From: Armatimonadetes bacterium 55-13
GTDB taxonomy: Bacteria; Armatimonadota; Fimbriimonadia; Fimbriimonadales; Fimbriimonadaceae
Assembly (NCBI GenBank): GCA_001898035.1
Contig: MKRX01000010.1
Span: 1-45,504, forward strand
Direction: 5' to 3'
Length of the DNA: 45,504 nt
Of the stretch, positions 1 to 7,678 are shown piece by piece. The notes under the pieces were generated by a model, which worked only from the letters and a program-made list of their open reading frames with translations, did not search any database and was not told the origin of the DNA. The translations under genes were made by a program, and so were the position numbers. Position 1 is the first letter of the stretch, and the number at the start of each line of letters is the position of its first letter.

Positions 1-907
1 CATGGGTCACCCAAACGTCTTCCGCCCCCGTCGCCTGAATCGCGCCAAGCAAAGACGGCCAGTCCACGTGATCGCTTAACGCGACCCCCCGATCCAAGGC
101 TCGCCGCCTCCGCGTCCCCCGAATCGCCATCCACCCCGAAAGGAAAGCCGTCGAATGATCCCCAAAGCGCCTCACCCAGGGCGAACCCGCCGCACTGGGG
201 GGAGCGACAATCAACGCCTGTGACCAGTCAAAACCCTTCTCCACTTCCCAAACCTGCCGGGTTGGCGGCAGCGATATTCCCTGCTCCCTGTACGCCTCCG
301 TCAAACCATGGACCGCCCCGTGAACAAAGATCGGCCCAATCGAAGCATCTACACCCGCCAGCGCCCTTTGTGCCTTTCCAAGTGCATAGCCAAGAAGAAT
401 CGAGGCCTTACCCTTCGCCTGGTTCTCTCGCCACCAGGAGTTCACTTCGTCGAAAACCTGAGTCTGAGGCGCCCACCGGTAGATCGGCAGCCCAAAGGTC
501 GATTCCGTCACAAACGTATGGCACCGGATCGGTTCAAAAGCCGAGCATGTCGGATCTGACTCCGTTTTATAGTCGCCGCTGACCACCGCGATTTGCCCGC
601 CCACTTCGACCCGAACCTGCGCCGAACCCAAAATGTGCCCCGCCGGATGTAAAGACACCTTCGCTCCGTGAAGCTCCAAGGATTCTCCGAACGCCAAAGT
701 GTCAATCCTCGCCCCCTCTTCCAACCTCAGTCGCAAGACGCGCTCAGACTCTGCAGAGCAAAGGTATCGCTTCATCCCCCATCGGGCGTGGTCGCTGTGG
801 GCATGGGTGACGATGGCTCGCTCAACCGGACGCCAGGGATCAATGTAGAAATCCCCCGCCGGACAATAAAGCCCGCGGTCCGTCAGCGTCAGCACCTCCT
901 CAGCCAT
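1..907 (-). CDS. Ligase-associated-type metallo-beta-lactamase exonuclease (3' end cut by window)
   Basis: The minus-strand frame opens with ATG at 905-907 and stays open to the window edge, giving about 302 codons without a stop. The N terminus reads MAEEVLTLTDRGLYCPAGDF. It is followed by the metallo-beta-lactamase motif HAHSDHAR (HxHxDH, two-metal site), then a PAGHILGSAQV segment and SGDYK, in the order usual for the beta-CASP / mRNA 3'-end-processing-like exonucleases. The early residues match best the family annotated as DNA-ligase-associated damage-response exonuclease, normally about 330-340 aa, so only the last few dozen residues are missing. The partner ligase and helicase, if present, would lie beyond the window. 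The family call is firm; the repair role is inferred from the family. Confidence 0.85.
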   Translation of the reverse strand, partial: MAEEVLTLTDRGLYCPAGDFYIDPWRPVERAIVTHAHSDHARWGMKRYLCSAESERVLRLRLEEGARIDTLAFGESLELHGAKVSLHPAGHILGSAQVRVEVGGQIAVVSGDYKTESDPTCSAFEPIRCHTFVTESTFGLPIYRWAPQTQVFDEVNSWWRENQAKGKASILLGYALGKAQRALAGVDASIGPIFVHGAVHGLTEAYREQGISLPPTRQVWEVEKGFDWSQALIVAPPSAAGSPWVRRFGDHSTAFLSGWMAIRGTRRRRALDRGVALSDHVDWPSLLGAIQATGAEDVWVTH

Positions 908-999
908 AAAGTTATCTACGATACTCAACCTAGAAGACTCGTATTTTCGCGGGCTATTTGCCTCTTGCTCATAACTATTGACTGACTTAAACTACATCC

Positions 1000-2520
1000 A
1001 TGTTTTTGCCAGTTGTCATTGCCTTTGCCACCGTCGGCAGCGCAAAAGTTCAGTTCTCCGCCATAAGAACATCCTGGGATGGCCAATGTGGAGATGCTCA
1101 ACACACCGCAATGTCGACCGTCCGATCTCAACACCTTGAAGGAGTCTGGTGGAGCACTCCCATCGACCTCCAGCCGCGCTACTCCGGGGCTAGTCTTCTC
1201 ACCCACTATGGCTCTCCTTGCATCACCCTTAAGAACAACCTGATCATCCCTGTTAAACAGAATCTTGACAGTGGATTTAGAGTTGAAGCATACGAACTCA
1301 AACACCACAGTCAAATCTGGTCGGCGGACACGGACTACATCATGCCGCCCCATAGTTGGACCCCTTCTTTCGGTCCTTGTCTGGTGAAGTATAAGACGGG
1401 TCAAATGGTTGCGTGGCCCATGGCAGGCGGGCGAATCGCCATCCGTTCGGCTGATTCTCCTAGCAGCTCAACCACCATCGTTGCTTTCTACGGAAATTCT
1501 GCCTACAACGCCGATCCTAGCCTCTATAACGACGTTGTCCGGATATCTACCCCGCTGACGGCATCTCCAAACGGAAATATCTATTTCGGATTTCAAACGT
1601 CGGGCGCCAATCCTGCTGGAGTCCGATCAGGAATCGCAATGGTCACACCATCGGGAACGGGAAAGTGGATGGCTGCCGATACGGCCTCCGGTGATGGCTC
1701 GGTGAATAAAGTTCGCATGAACTGCGATCCCGCTCTCAGCAATCGGCTAGATTCGGTTTATATCACACTCAGTAGCGGAGGCTTTGGCTACGGCTACTTG
1801 GCCAAACTGAATTCTTCGACTTTGGCCCCCCAAGCAAAGGTTCTCCTCAAAGATCCCAAATCCGGGCTGAATGCGCGAACCGAAGACCTCGGAACTGGTT
1901 GCCCAATGATTGGCCCCGATGGCGATGTGTTCGTTGGCGTCCTGGAAAACTCATCGTCCAACCATTCTCGCGGTTGGATGCTTCATTTCAATGGAGATCT
2001 TTCCCAGACCAAGATTCCCGGCGCATTTGGCTGGGATGATACGCCGTCCGTAGTTCCCGCCTCTTGTGTTCCGAATTACACCGGATCGTCTCCTTACCTG
2101 ATCTGCAGCAAGTACAACAATTACGCCTCCACGGGCGGCGATGGAGTCAACAAGGTTGCCCTGCTCGACCCCTTCGTCTCCGCCACCGAGGCTGTCTCAG
2201 GAATTCCCACCATGAAGGAGGTCGCCGTTGTCGCTGGTCCTACTCCCGATCCCGAGTTTCTGTCTACATTCCCGAACGCGGTCCGAGAGTGGTGCGTTAA
2301 CACCTCTGCCGTTGACGTACCGGGAAAGAGCGTGATCTTAAATTGCGAAGACGGCGTTGTCTATCGCTGGAACTTAGTGAATTTCACCTTGAGCGAAAGC
2401 GTGCGATTAACGGACGGAATAGGTGAGGCCTACACGTCCACGGTGATCGGTCCTGGAGGTGACATCCTTGCCATCAGCAATGCTCGGTTGTACATCGTCA
2501 GAGGCGCTCCTTATCACTGA
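1000..2520 (+). CDS. Secreted beta-propeller-like protein of unknown function
   Basis: This 506-aa protein begins with a short hydrophobic segment (MFLPVVIAFATVGSA) that looks like a signal peptide, although it lacks the usual positive charges. An in-frame TAA just upstream makes this ATG the first possible start. The body consists of repeated short beta-rich blocks such as SPNGNIYFGF, GPDGDVFVGV, CEDGVVYRWN and GPGGDILAIS, the pattern of PQQ-like or WD-like propeller blades. Several cysteines (e.g. NCDP, GCPM, ASCVP, ICSK, NCEDG) may form disulfides in the cell envelope. The stop codon overlaps the start of the next gene (TGATG at 2518-2522), so it is translationally coupled to a monoheme cytochrome. 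No catalytic motif is recognised. A scaffold or redox role with the cytochrome is only inferred. Confidence 0.7.
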   Translation: MFLPVVIAFATVGSAKVQFSAIRTSWDGQCGDAQHTAMSTVRSQHLEGVWWSTPIDLQPRYSGASLLTHYGSPCITLKNNLIIPVKQNLDSGFRVEAYELKHHSQIWSADTDYIMPPHSWTPSFGPCLVKYKTGQMVAWPMAGGRIAIRSADSPSSSTTIVAFYGNSAYNADPSLYNDVVRISTPLTASPNGNIYFGFQTSGANPAGVRSGIAMVTPSGTGKWMAADTASGDGSVNKVRMNCDPALSNRLDSVYITLSSGGFGYGYLAKLNSSTLAPQAKVLLKDPKSGLNARTEDLGTGCPMIGPDGDVFVGVLENSSSNHSRGWMLHFNGDLSQTKIPGAFGWDDTPSVVPASCVPNYTGSSPYLICSKYNNYASTGGDGVNKVALLDPFVSATEAVSGIPTMKEVAVVAGPTPDPEFLSTFPNAVREWCVNTSAVDVPGKSVILNCEDGVVYRWNLVNFTLSESVRLTDGIGEAYTSTVIGPGGDILAISNARLYIVRGAPYH

Positions 2521-3905
2521 TGCTCGCCTTCATTGCCCTGTTGGCAACCCAGTCGGTTGCCAATGCTGAACTCACCGCATGGCGCACGCCCGATTCAAAG
2601 GGGGCGGCGTGCGCCTCATGCCATTCTCCCGACGGAATCGAATTATCGGCCTACGGTTTTGGAAGTACGGATATTGTTCGTCGTGCCAGCGCTCATTTGA
2701 ATGAATCCAATCGAGCCTTAGTACTGAAGCAGGTTCTTGGCGGAAGAAAGGCCCTCCCCAAACAGTCCGTCCTAACTCCCGAAGACCGCCCCATGCAACC
2801 CGGAGGCGTCGTCCTTCCTGGAAATTCCCCTGAAGAGAGAGACGTTGCTCTGCTCATGGAGCTAAGGGAGTTAGTGCCCGCCCTCTTTAATAAACCGATA
2901 CAGACCGCCTCGGAAGCAAAGGTTGCCGCTTCCAAGATTCTATCTTTGGATCTGCGCTCCGTCCGCGTCGGCATCATTATGAATCGGCTCAGCGAAGATG
3001 GCTTCCACGGTCCTGAGCACGCATCACTCGCCAACTGGATTCCCGATGTCGCCATCCCCATCTCGCCTGTCTTCATTGCCGCTCAGGAGGCTTACCTAGA
3101 CTGTCCAACTCCCGCAACTCTCGCGCTTCTTGATGAAGCCGCCCGAAGGGCCTTCACACCCAAGTCACCGATCGAATCGCTTTCCTTGGCCAAGTATCGG
3201 TGCCTTCTAGTCATGCAGCACCACTTACGGCAAGGGGCGGGTCTGGCGCCCGCCGCACCAGACCCAATCGTTGTTCCTTTGGGGAACCCGTTTTGGCAGA
3301 TCGGAGATATGGCCCGAATGTATGCGAACGCAAATCCGAACCAGTTAGGATTACCTGCAGACATGCAGGCCAAAAAGACCGCTGGCCCAAGCATTGGCCG
3401 CCAACTTCAAGCTCTCCGTCTTCCCTGGTTCTGGTTGGGATGGTTAGAAGATCCTAGCCTCACCCAAAGTGGACCGGAAGTCGAGACCCGCCAAGCCGAT
3501 TATTTTGTGGAGACTCTTCTCGACGATTCCCATCTCCCTGCGCACGCTGCGTTCATGTTAGCCAGGAAGCTCCTGGAGCAGACTCGCCAGACCAAGCGCC
3601 CCTTTGAAATTCAGTTCTCCTATCTCCTTCTTAAAGACCGCATTGGCGACCGCGAACCCAGATCTGAGGAAGGAAGGCAGCTCTTTAGAACCTTTATCGG
3701 CAACGTTTTTCGGACAATCATGTGGACCGCTCAGAGTGAACTCGCCCGCACGGGGATCACCATCAATCCGGAGTCGCAGAGTCTCCAGATCAAACTCATG
3801 CGCGACTACCTCAACGAGATCGGCGAACCGGAGACTGCCCTTGCCGACCACGTTATGAAGTCTTTGTCTACCGCTAAGGTCAAAGGACGACGCACCCAAC
3901 TCTAG
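2520..3905 (+). CDS. Secreted monoheme c-type cytochrome-domain protein, otherwise unknown
   Basis: This 461-aa protein has a signal peptide (MLAFIALLATQSVANA, likely cleaved after residue 16). A single covalent heme site, CASCH, sits at residues 31-35 and is followed by SPDG. The remaining roughly 400 residues are helix-rich, without a second CxxCH and without a domain I recognise. It therefore resembles a periplasmic protein with an N-terminal cytochrome c tag. Its ATG overlaps the stop of the beta-propeller gene by one base, so the two are probably made together and may form a complex. An 11-bp perfect inverted repeat overlaps the last codons and stop. The partner and electron acceptor are unknown. 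Confidence 0.7.
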   Translation: MLAFIALLATQSVANAELTAWRTPDSKGAACASCHSPDGIELSAYGFGSTDIVRRASAHLNESNRALVLKQVLGGRKALPKQSVLTPEDRPMQPGGVVLPGNSPEERDVALLMELRELVPALFNKPIQTASEAKVAASKILSLDLRSVRVGIIMNRLSEDGFHGPEHASLANWIPDVAIPISPVFIAAQEAYLDCPTPATLALLDEAARRAFTPKSPIESLSLAKYRCLLVMQHHLRQGAGLAPAAPDPIVVPLGNPFWQIGDMARMYANANPNQLGLPADMQAKKTAGPSIGRQLQALRLPWFWLGWLEDPSLTQSGPEVETRQADYFVETLLDDSHLPAHAAFMLARKLLEQTRQTKRPFEIQFSYLLLKDRIGDREPRSEEGRQLFRTFIGNVFRTIMWTAQSELARTGITINPESQSLQIKLMRDYLNEIGEPETALADHVMKSLSTAKVKGRRTQL

Positions 3906-3920
3906 TTACGCGTCGTCCTT
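3883..3920 (+). terminator. Strong hairpin spanning the stop codon of the cytochrome gene
   Basis: AAGGACGACGC at 3883-3893 is perfectly complementary to GCGTCGTCCTT at 3910-3920, with a 16-nt loop containing the TAG stop. No long T tract follows, so it may terminate weakly or simply protect the 3' end of the transcript. The next gene starts 11 nt after it. Confidence 0.5.
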
Positions 3921-3931
3921 ATGTCCATCGG

Positions 3932-4843
3932 ATGCCCCATCAAACGATTCGCGATGTCTATCTGCCTGCGGCCCGTGAGTGGTCAAAACACTCAGGCGCT
4001 CGCCTTGCCGCAGCGCTGAGCTTTTACTCGATTCTCTCATTAGCGCCTCTTTTAGTCGTCGCCGTTACCATTGCGACTCAGATTATCGATACCAGCACCG
4101 TTCGTCAGACGCTCTATGACGAGTCAATGCAATCACTCGGTAAAGGATCGGCCGATCTCTTTATTGGCCTCGTAGAAAGGGCTACTCAACCGGCAACCAG
4201 CGTGTTTGCGACCATCGCCGCCATCCTGGTCTCCGTCTATGCCGCATCTGGACTCTTCAACCAGTTAGTGGAATCCGTGGAGTACATCTGGGAAATTCGA
4301 CGGGAGGGCTCGCCTGTCCGCGTTTTCTTGCTCAATCGATTGAAATCTATCGTCCTACTTTTAGGGTTTCTTCTGGTCTTTGTCACCTGGATAGCGGTTG
4401 ATGCTGTGCTTGGGTGGTTGGCACGAACTTCGGGAGATTTTTACGGATGGCCCGTTATCAGTCTTCTCGCCTCTGTGGTCTTCGTGACCTTGGTTTTGGC
4501 CCTCACCTATCGTGCGACTCCCAGAAAACGGGTTCGCTGGAGAGACGTTTGGCATGGCGCCATCGTCACGGGTCTGGGATTTAGCTTAATGAAGGCGGCG
4601 CTGGGTCTCTACTTCAGTTACAGCGGCGTTGCTACTGCCTATGGCTCAGCAGGCGCCCTGGTAATCATCCTGCTTTGGACGTATTATTCTGCCCAGATCT
4701 TCTTTTACGGCTTCGAAGTGACTCGCGTCGTTATCTTACGACGCGAGTCACAAGAGGTTAAGTCGACGCCCGATTCTTCGGAGGGCTTGCCAGACGGATC
4801 AACCATCGTAAAACAAGAATCGCCACAATCCAGATTGGACTAA
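3932..4843 (+). CDS. YihY/BrkB family inner-membrane protein
   Basis: This 303-aa protein carries the family hallmark near the N terminus (GARLAAALSFYSILSLAPLLVVAV) and about six hydrophobic segments. Typical features include the SGLFNQLVESVEYIWEIRREG loop and the final TM with SAGALVIILLWTYYSAQIFFYGFEVTRV. The family was once called ribonuclease BN, but that activity belongs to another protein; the true role of YihY is unsettled and envelope or export functions are proposed. The hydrophilic C-terminal tail, about 30 residues, is encoded in DNA that also codes, on the other strand, for the end of the DUF4349 lipoprotein (overlap 4758-4843). Confidence 0.9.
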   Translation: MPHQTIRDVYLPAAREWSKHSGARLAAALSFYSILSLAPLLVVAVTIATQIIDTSTVRQTLYDESMQSLGKGSADLFIGLVERATQPATSVFATIAAILVSVYAASGLFNQLVESVEYIWEIRREGSPVRVFLLNRLKSIVLLLGFLLVFVTWIAVDAVLGWLARTSGDFYGWPVISLLASVVFVTLVLALTYRATPRKRVRWRDVWHGAIVTGLGFSLMKAALGLYFSYSGVATAYGSAGALVIILLWTYYSAQIFFYGFEVTRVVILRRESQEVKSTPDSSEGLPDGSTIVKQESPQSRLD

Positions 4844-5633
4844 AAACAACCAACCACATAAGGATTCCGACCATGGCCCGAAAGGCGCTCACGCCCGCTC
4901 CCCAAGCATTCGCCCAAGAGGTTTGAAACCAGTTGGGATCAGTTGCGGCGACCGCCTCAGCCGTTGCCTTCTGTATCAGCGTGATGTTGAGAGTAGAAAA
5001 TGCCGCTTGGCTCGCCAACGACTTCCGTTGCGCCGTCATGCTCTCGATCTCACCGCGAAGGTTCATTAGCTCTCGGTTCACCGCAAGAGAATTTTCCATT
5101 GAAGAACTCTTCGCAAGGATTTTTCTGAGCGAATCCTCTTGCGCCAACATTATCTTTAGTCGGGCCTCCATGTCCACGATTCGTTCAGTAACATCCTCGG
5201 CTGAAACCGACTTGTTCATACGAACGCCTATGCCCTCAAGGTCCTCCATCACATCGTCGAATTGTCCAACGGGCACCCGAACAGTCATCGAAATGGACGG
5301 GTTTGGCCCGGCCAGATCGGAACTCTCGACCCTGTCGACTCGACCATTCGCCCTCTCCGTGATTTCCCTTGCCTGCTTTTCTCCTTTATCCACCGCCTCT
5401 ACCTGAACCGTAAGACTTCCGGTCTTGACCACCTGACGAGGAACTTCCATCAAGGAAGCCAATTGAGCGTTGCCACCGGCATCGCCTGCCATTCTCGTAT
5501 CGGTTGTCGAGGGAGCCTTTGCCGCCTCGCCATAGCTGCTTGGTGAGGATGCCGAGGTGTCTTCGCTGTAATGGCCGCTGGCACAACCAACTACGAGCCC
5601 GGCTAGAACCAACAGCATTGCGTATTTAGCCAT
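4758..5633 (-). CDS. DUF4349 lipoprotein
   Basis: Starting at MAKYAMLLVLAGLVVGC the protein is 291 aa, with a lipobox (VVGC) for lipid attachment. A start nine bases earlier (MCQ) is also open, but the shorter form gives the better signal peptide. After a low-complexity Ser/Thr linker comes the DUF4349 region: TGSLTVQVEAVDKGEKQA, the RVPVGQFDDVMEDL segment, a charged coiled-coil stretch (MEARLKIMLAQEDSLRKIL...LRGEIESMTAQRKSL), a beta strand ending in LNITL, and finally one transmembrane helix (VGILMWLVVFSPIWIVAILVL). The function of DUF4349 is unknown; an envelope anchoring or signalling role is plausible. It converges on and overlaps the YihY gene by 86 bp. Confidence 0.88.
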   Translation of the reverse strand: MAKYAMLLVLAGLVVGCASGHYSEDTSASSPSSYGEAAKAPSTTDTRMAGDAGGNAQLASLMEVPRQVVKTGSLTVQVEAVDKGEKQAREITERANGRVDRVESSDLAGPNPSISMTVRVPVGQFDDVMEDLEGIGVRMNKSVSAEDVTERIVDMEARLKIMLAQEDSLRKILAKSSSMENSLAVNRELMNLRGEIESMTAQRKSLASQAAFSTLNITLIQKATAEAVAATDPNWFQTSWANAWGAGVSAFRAMVGILMWLVVFSPIWIVAILVLRWLIRLASPPKNRAST

Positions 5634-5740
5634 TTGACACATCTGTGACCATGTGATGACGATTTGTTCAACAAAGATTCCCCGACAGGTTTCACGGATT
5701 GGCGCCGCGAACGGAATTCGGATGTCAGAATGAACCTGAT

Positions 5741-7105
5741 ATGCGCGTGATGATGCTCTCCTGGGAATACCCGCCTCGAATCGTGGGAGGCATCAGCCCT
5801 CACGTTCACGAACTATCCCAAGAGTTGCAGAAAAAAGGCATCGAAGTTCATGTCGTCACCAAGGCGACACCCAATGCCCCAGATGAAGAAATCGAACCTA
5901 GTGGAGTCCAAGTTCACCGCGTTCATCTGGAAGGAACTCCAAACGATTTTCTGCACGAGATCCAACTTCTGAATCTGGCTACGGAAAAGCGCGTGAGAAA
6001 TCTCCTGGAGGACTGGCGTCCGGGCGGACAGCCTACACTCTTTCACGCACATGATTGGCTATCGCTTGATGCGGCAAGGGAGTTGAAGTACGACTACAAA
6101 CTTCCCATAGTTGCCACTATCCACGCCACCGAAACCGGGCGCCATGGCGGCATCTTCAACAATACGTCCCGCTATATCCATGAACAGGAGTATTGGCTCA
6201 CCTACGAAGCTTGGCGCGTTATCGTTTGTTCTCAGTTTATGCGAGAAGAGGTTGGTCGCATCTTTAACACTCCAGCGGATAAGGTCGATGTTATCTTCAA
6301 CGGGGTCAATGCAGAAAAGTTCGAGTTTGACTGGTCTGATACAGAGCGTGCGGCTCACCGCGCGAAACTTGCTTTGCCCGAAGAAAACATCGTCATGTTC
6401 GTTGGCCGATTCGTTCGGGAGAAGGGAATCCAAGTCCTTTTGAACGCGGCGGGAGCGATCCTGGCCCAAAAGCCTAACACCAAGTTCCTGATCGTTGGAG
6501 GGGGGAACCGGGATAAATTGGAAGAGTTTGTGGACTGGGCAGGGCTCTCGGACAAGGTGCTTTTCACCGGATTTATGGCGAATCGATCGCTGCACATGCT
6601 CTATCGCTGCGCAGATGTCGCAGTCTTTCCTTCTCTCTACGAACCTTTCGGCATCGTAGCTCTTGAAGCAATGGCGGCGGATGCAGCGGTCGTGGCTTCC
6701 GATGCGGGCGGACTACAGGAAGTTGTTCTGCACGACAAAACGGGCACGAGTTGCTTTGCCAACAACGCCGAATCTCTGGCATGGGCGGTTTTGCGAGTGC
6801 TGGATGATCCCGCCCGTGCCAAGAAACTCAAGATTGCCGCCCGCGAGCGACTTACGTCTGACTTTGATTGGTCGGGCTTGGCCGATCAAACGATCGAAGT
6901 CTATGATCGAGTTTGGAATGAGTTCATGAGCTCCTACTGGGTGGAAGACACACTGTGGCCAGTATCACCTGGCGCAGAAGAGCGGGCCACGACGAAACGC
7001 ATTCGAGAAAAGGCAGAGGCAGCGACCCTTATCGAGAGACCTATGCCCGCAGGAGGATCCATCCTGCACAAACCGGAAGAGCTGGAAGAAGTCGAAGCCG
7101 TCTAG
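5741..7105 (+). CDS. GT4 glycosyltransferase, glycogen/alpha-glucan synthase-like
   Basis: I place the start at the ATG giving MRVMMLSWEYPPRIVGG, the conserved N terminus of the family, rather than the upstream in-frame ATG at 5699; the result is 454 aa. The glycine-rich donor loop (IVGGISPHVHEL), the HAHDWLS motif, GVNAEKF, the second-domain start FVGRFVREKGIQVLL and the EPFGIVALEA retaining-transferase motif (E-x7-E) are all present. The opening and the HAHDW segment resemble GlgA/GlgM-type alpha-glucan synthases more than lipopolysaccharide transferases. An alpha-glucan phosphorylase elsewhere in the window fits glycogen metabolism. Substrate (ADP- or UDP-glucose) is not determined here. 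It is divergent from the DUF4349 gene. Confidence 0.85.
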   Translation: MRVMMLSWEYPPRIVGGISPHVHELSQELQKKGIEVHVVTKATPNAPDEEIEPSGVQVHRVHLEGTPNDFLHEIQLLNLATEKRVRNLLEDWRPGGQPTLFHAHDWLSLDAARELKYDYKLPIVATIHATETGRHGGIFNNTSRYIHEQEYWLTYEAWRVIVCSQFMREEVGRIFNTPADKVDVIFNGVNAEKFEFDWSDTERAAHRAKLALPEENIVMFVGRFVREKGIQVLLNAAGAILAQKPNTKFLIVGGGNRDKLEEFVDWAGLSDKVLFTGFMANRSLHMLYRCADVAVFPSLYEPFGIVALEAMAADAAVVASDAGGLQEVVLHDKTGTSCFANNAESLAWAVLRVLDDPARAKKLKIAARERLTSDFDWSGLADQTIEVYDRVWNEFMSSYWVEDTLWPVSPGAEERATTKRIREKAEAATLIERPMPAGGSILHKPEELEEVEAV

Positions 7106-7141
7106 TTCCACGAAAGGAGGAATTCGACTATACTCAGCGCC

Positions 7142-7675
7142 ATGACACGGACGTTCTTGCGTACGATTCTTGGTTGTTCGGTTTTGGCGGGTGCAGTCGT
7201 CGCTTCAGCTAGCGACGTGCTTGGAGTTCGACTTCGAGTCGGTTACCACTTCACTCAGAACTTTGAGCTCAAGAATGGAGGATCTGGCCATTTGGAGGGT
7301 CCAGAAGTCGCGGGCGACTTCCCTCTTTCAAAGCTGCCGGGAATCCAACTCTACGCGACTCCATCCATCTGCTTTGGTGGGAAGCTTTCGCACGGGGGCG
7401 ACATCGACGGATCTATCTATCGATTCATGATTAGCGCCAAACAGACCATTACCCGCGACGGCTTCTATGGAATCGTTGCCGCTGGAGCCGCCCACTCAGA
7501 GTCAAGGGGCTTGAACGAATTCAAAGACGCCAACGCCTTCGTAAGCTCGGTGACTTTCGGGGTGCCGCTATCCTTTAAGATTTTGGGAGTAACACCCTCT
7601 TTCGAGGGAACCTACTACATCAGTGGCAAAGATCAGTTTCGAGGATTCACCTTCGGCATCTCTGCCAGCTTCTAA
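7142..7675 (+). CDS. Small secreted protein, outer-membrane beta-barrel-like
   Basis: This 177-aa protein has a signal peptide (MTRTFLRTILGCSVLAGAVVASA) followed by alternating hydrophobic/polar strands such as GVRLRVGYHFTQNFEL, YRFMISAKQTI, GFYGIVAAGAAH and FTFGISASF. The C-terminal residue is phenylalanine in an amphipathic strand, the usual outer-membrane insertion signal. A perfect AAAGGAGG lies at 7113-7120, farther than normal (21 nt) from the ATG, so it may not be the working ribosome site. The gene ends three bases before feoB on the other strand. No function can be assigned. Confidence 0.7.
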   Translation: MTRTFLRTILGCSVLAGAVVASASDVLGVRLRVGYHFTQNFELKNGGSGHLEGPEVAGDFPLSKLPGIQLYATPSICFGGKLSHGGDIDGSIYRFMISAKQTITRDGFYGIVAAGAAHSESRGLNEFKDANAFVSSVTFGVPLSFKILGVTPSFEGTYYISGKDQFRGFTFGISASF

Positions 7676-7678
7676 CTG

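Noticed and set aside
220-985. Several plus- and minus-strand small open frames at the left edge
   Set aside because: They are shadows of the partial metallo-beta-lactamase exonuclease, whose HxHxDH and AGHxLGSA motifs are unambiguous.
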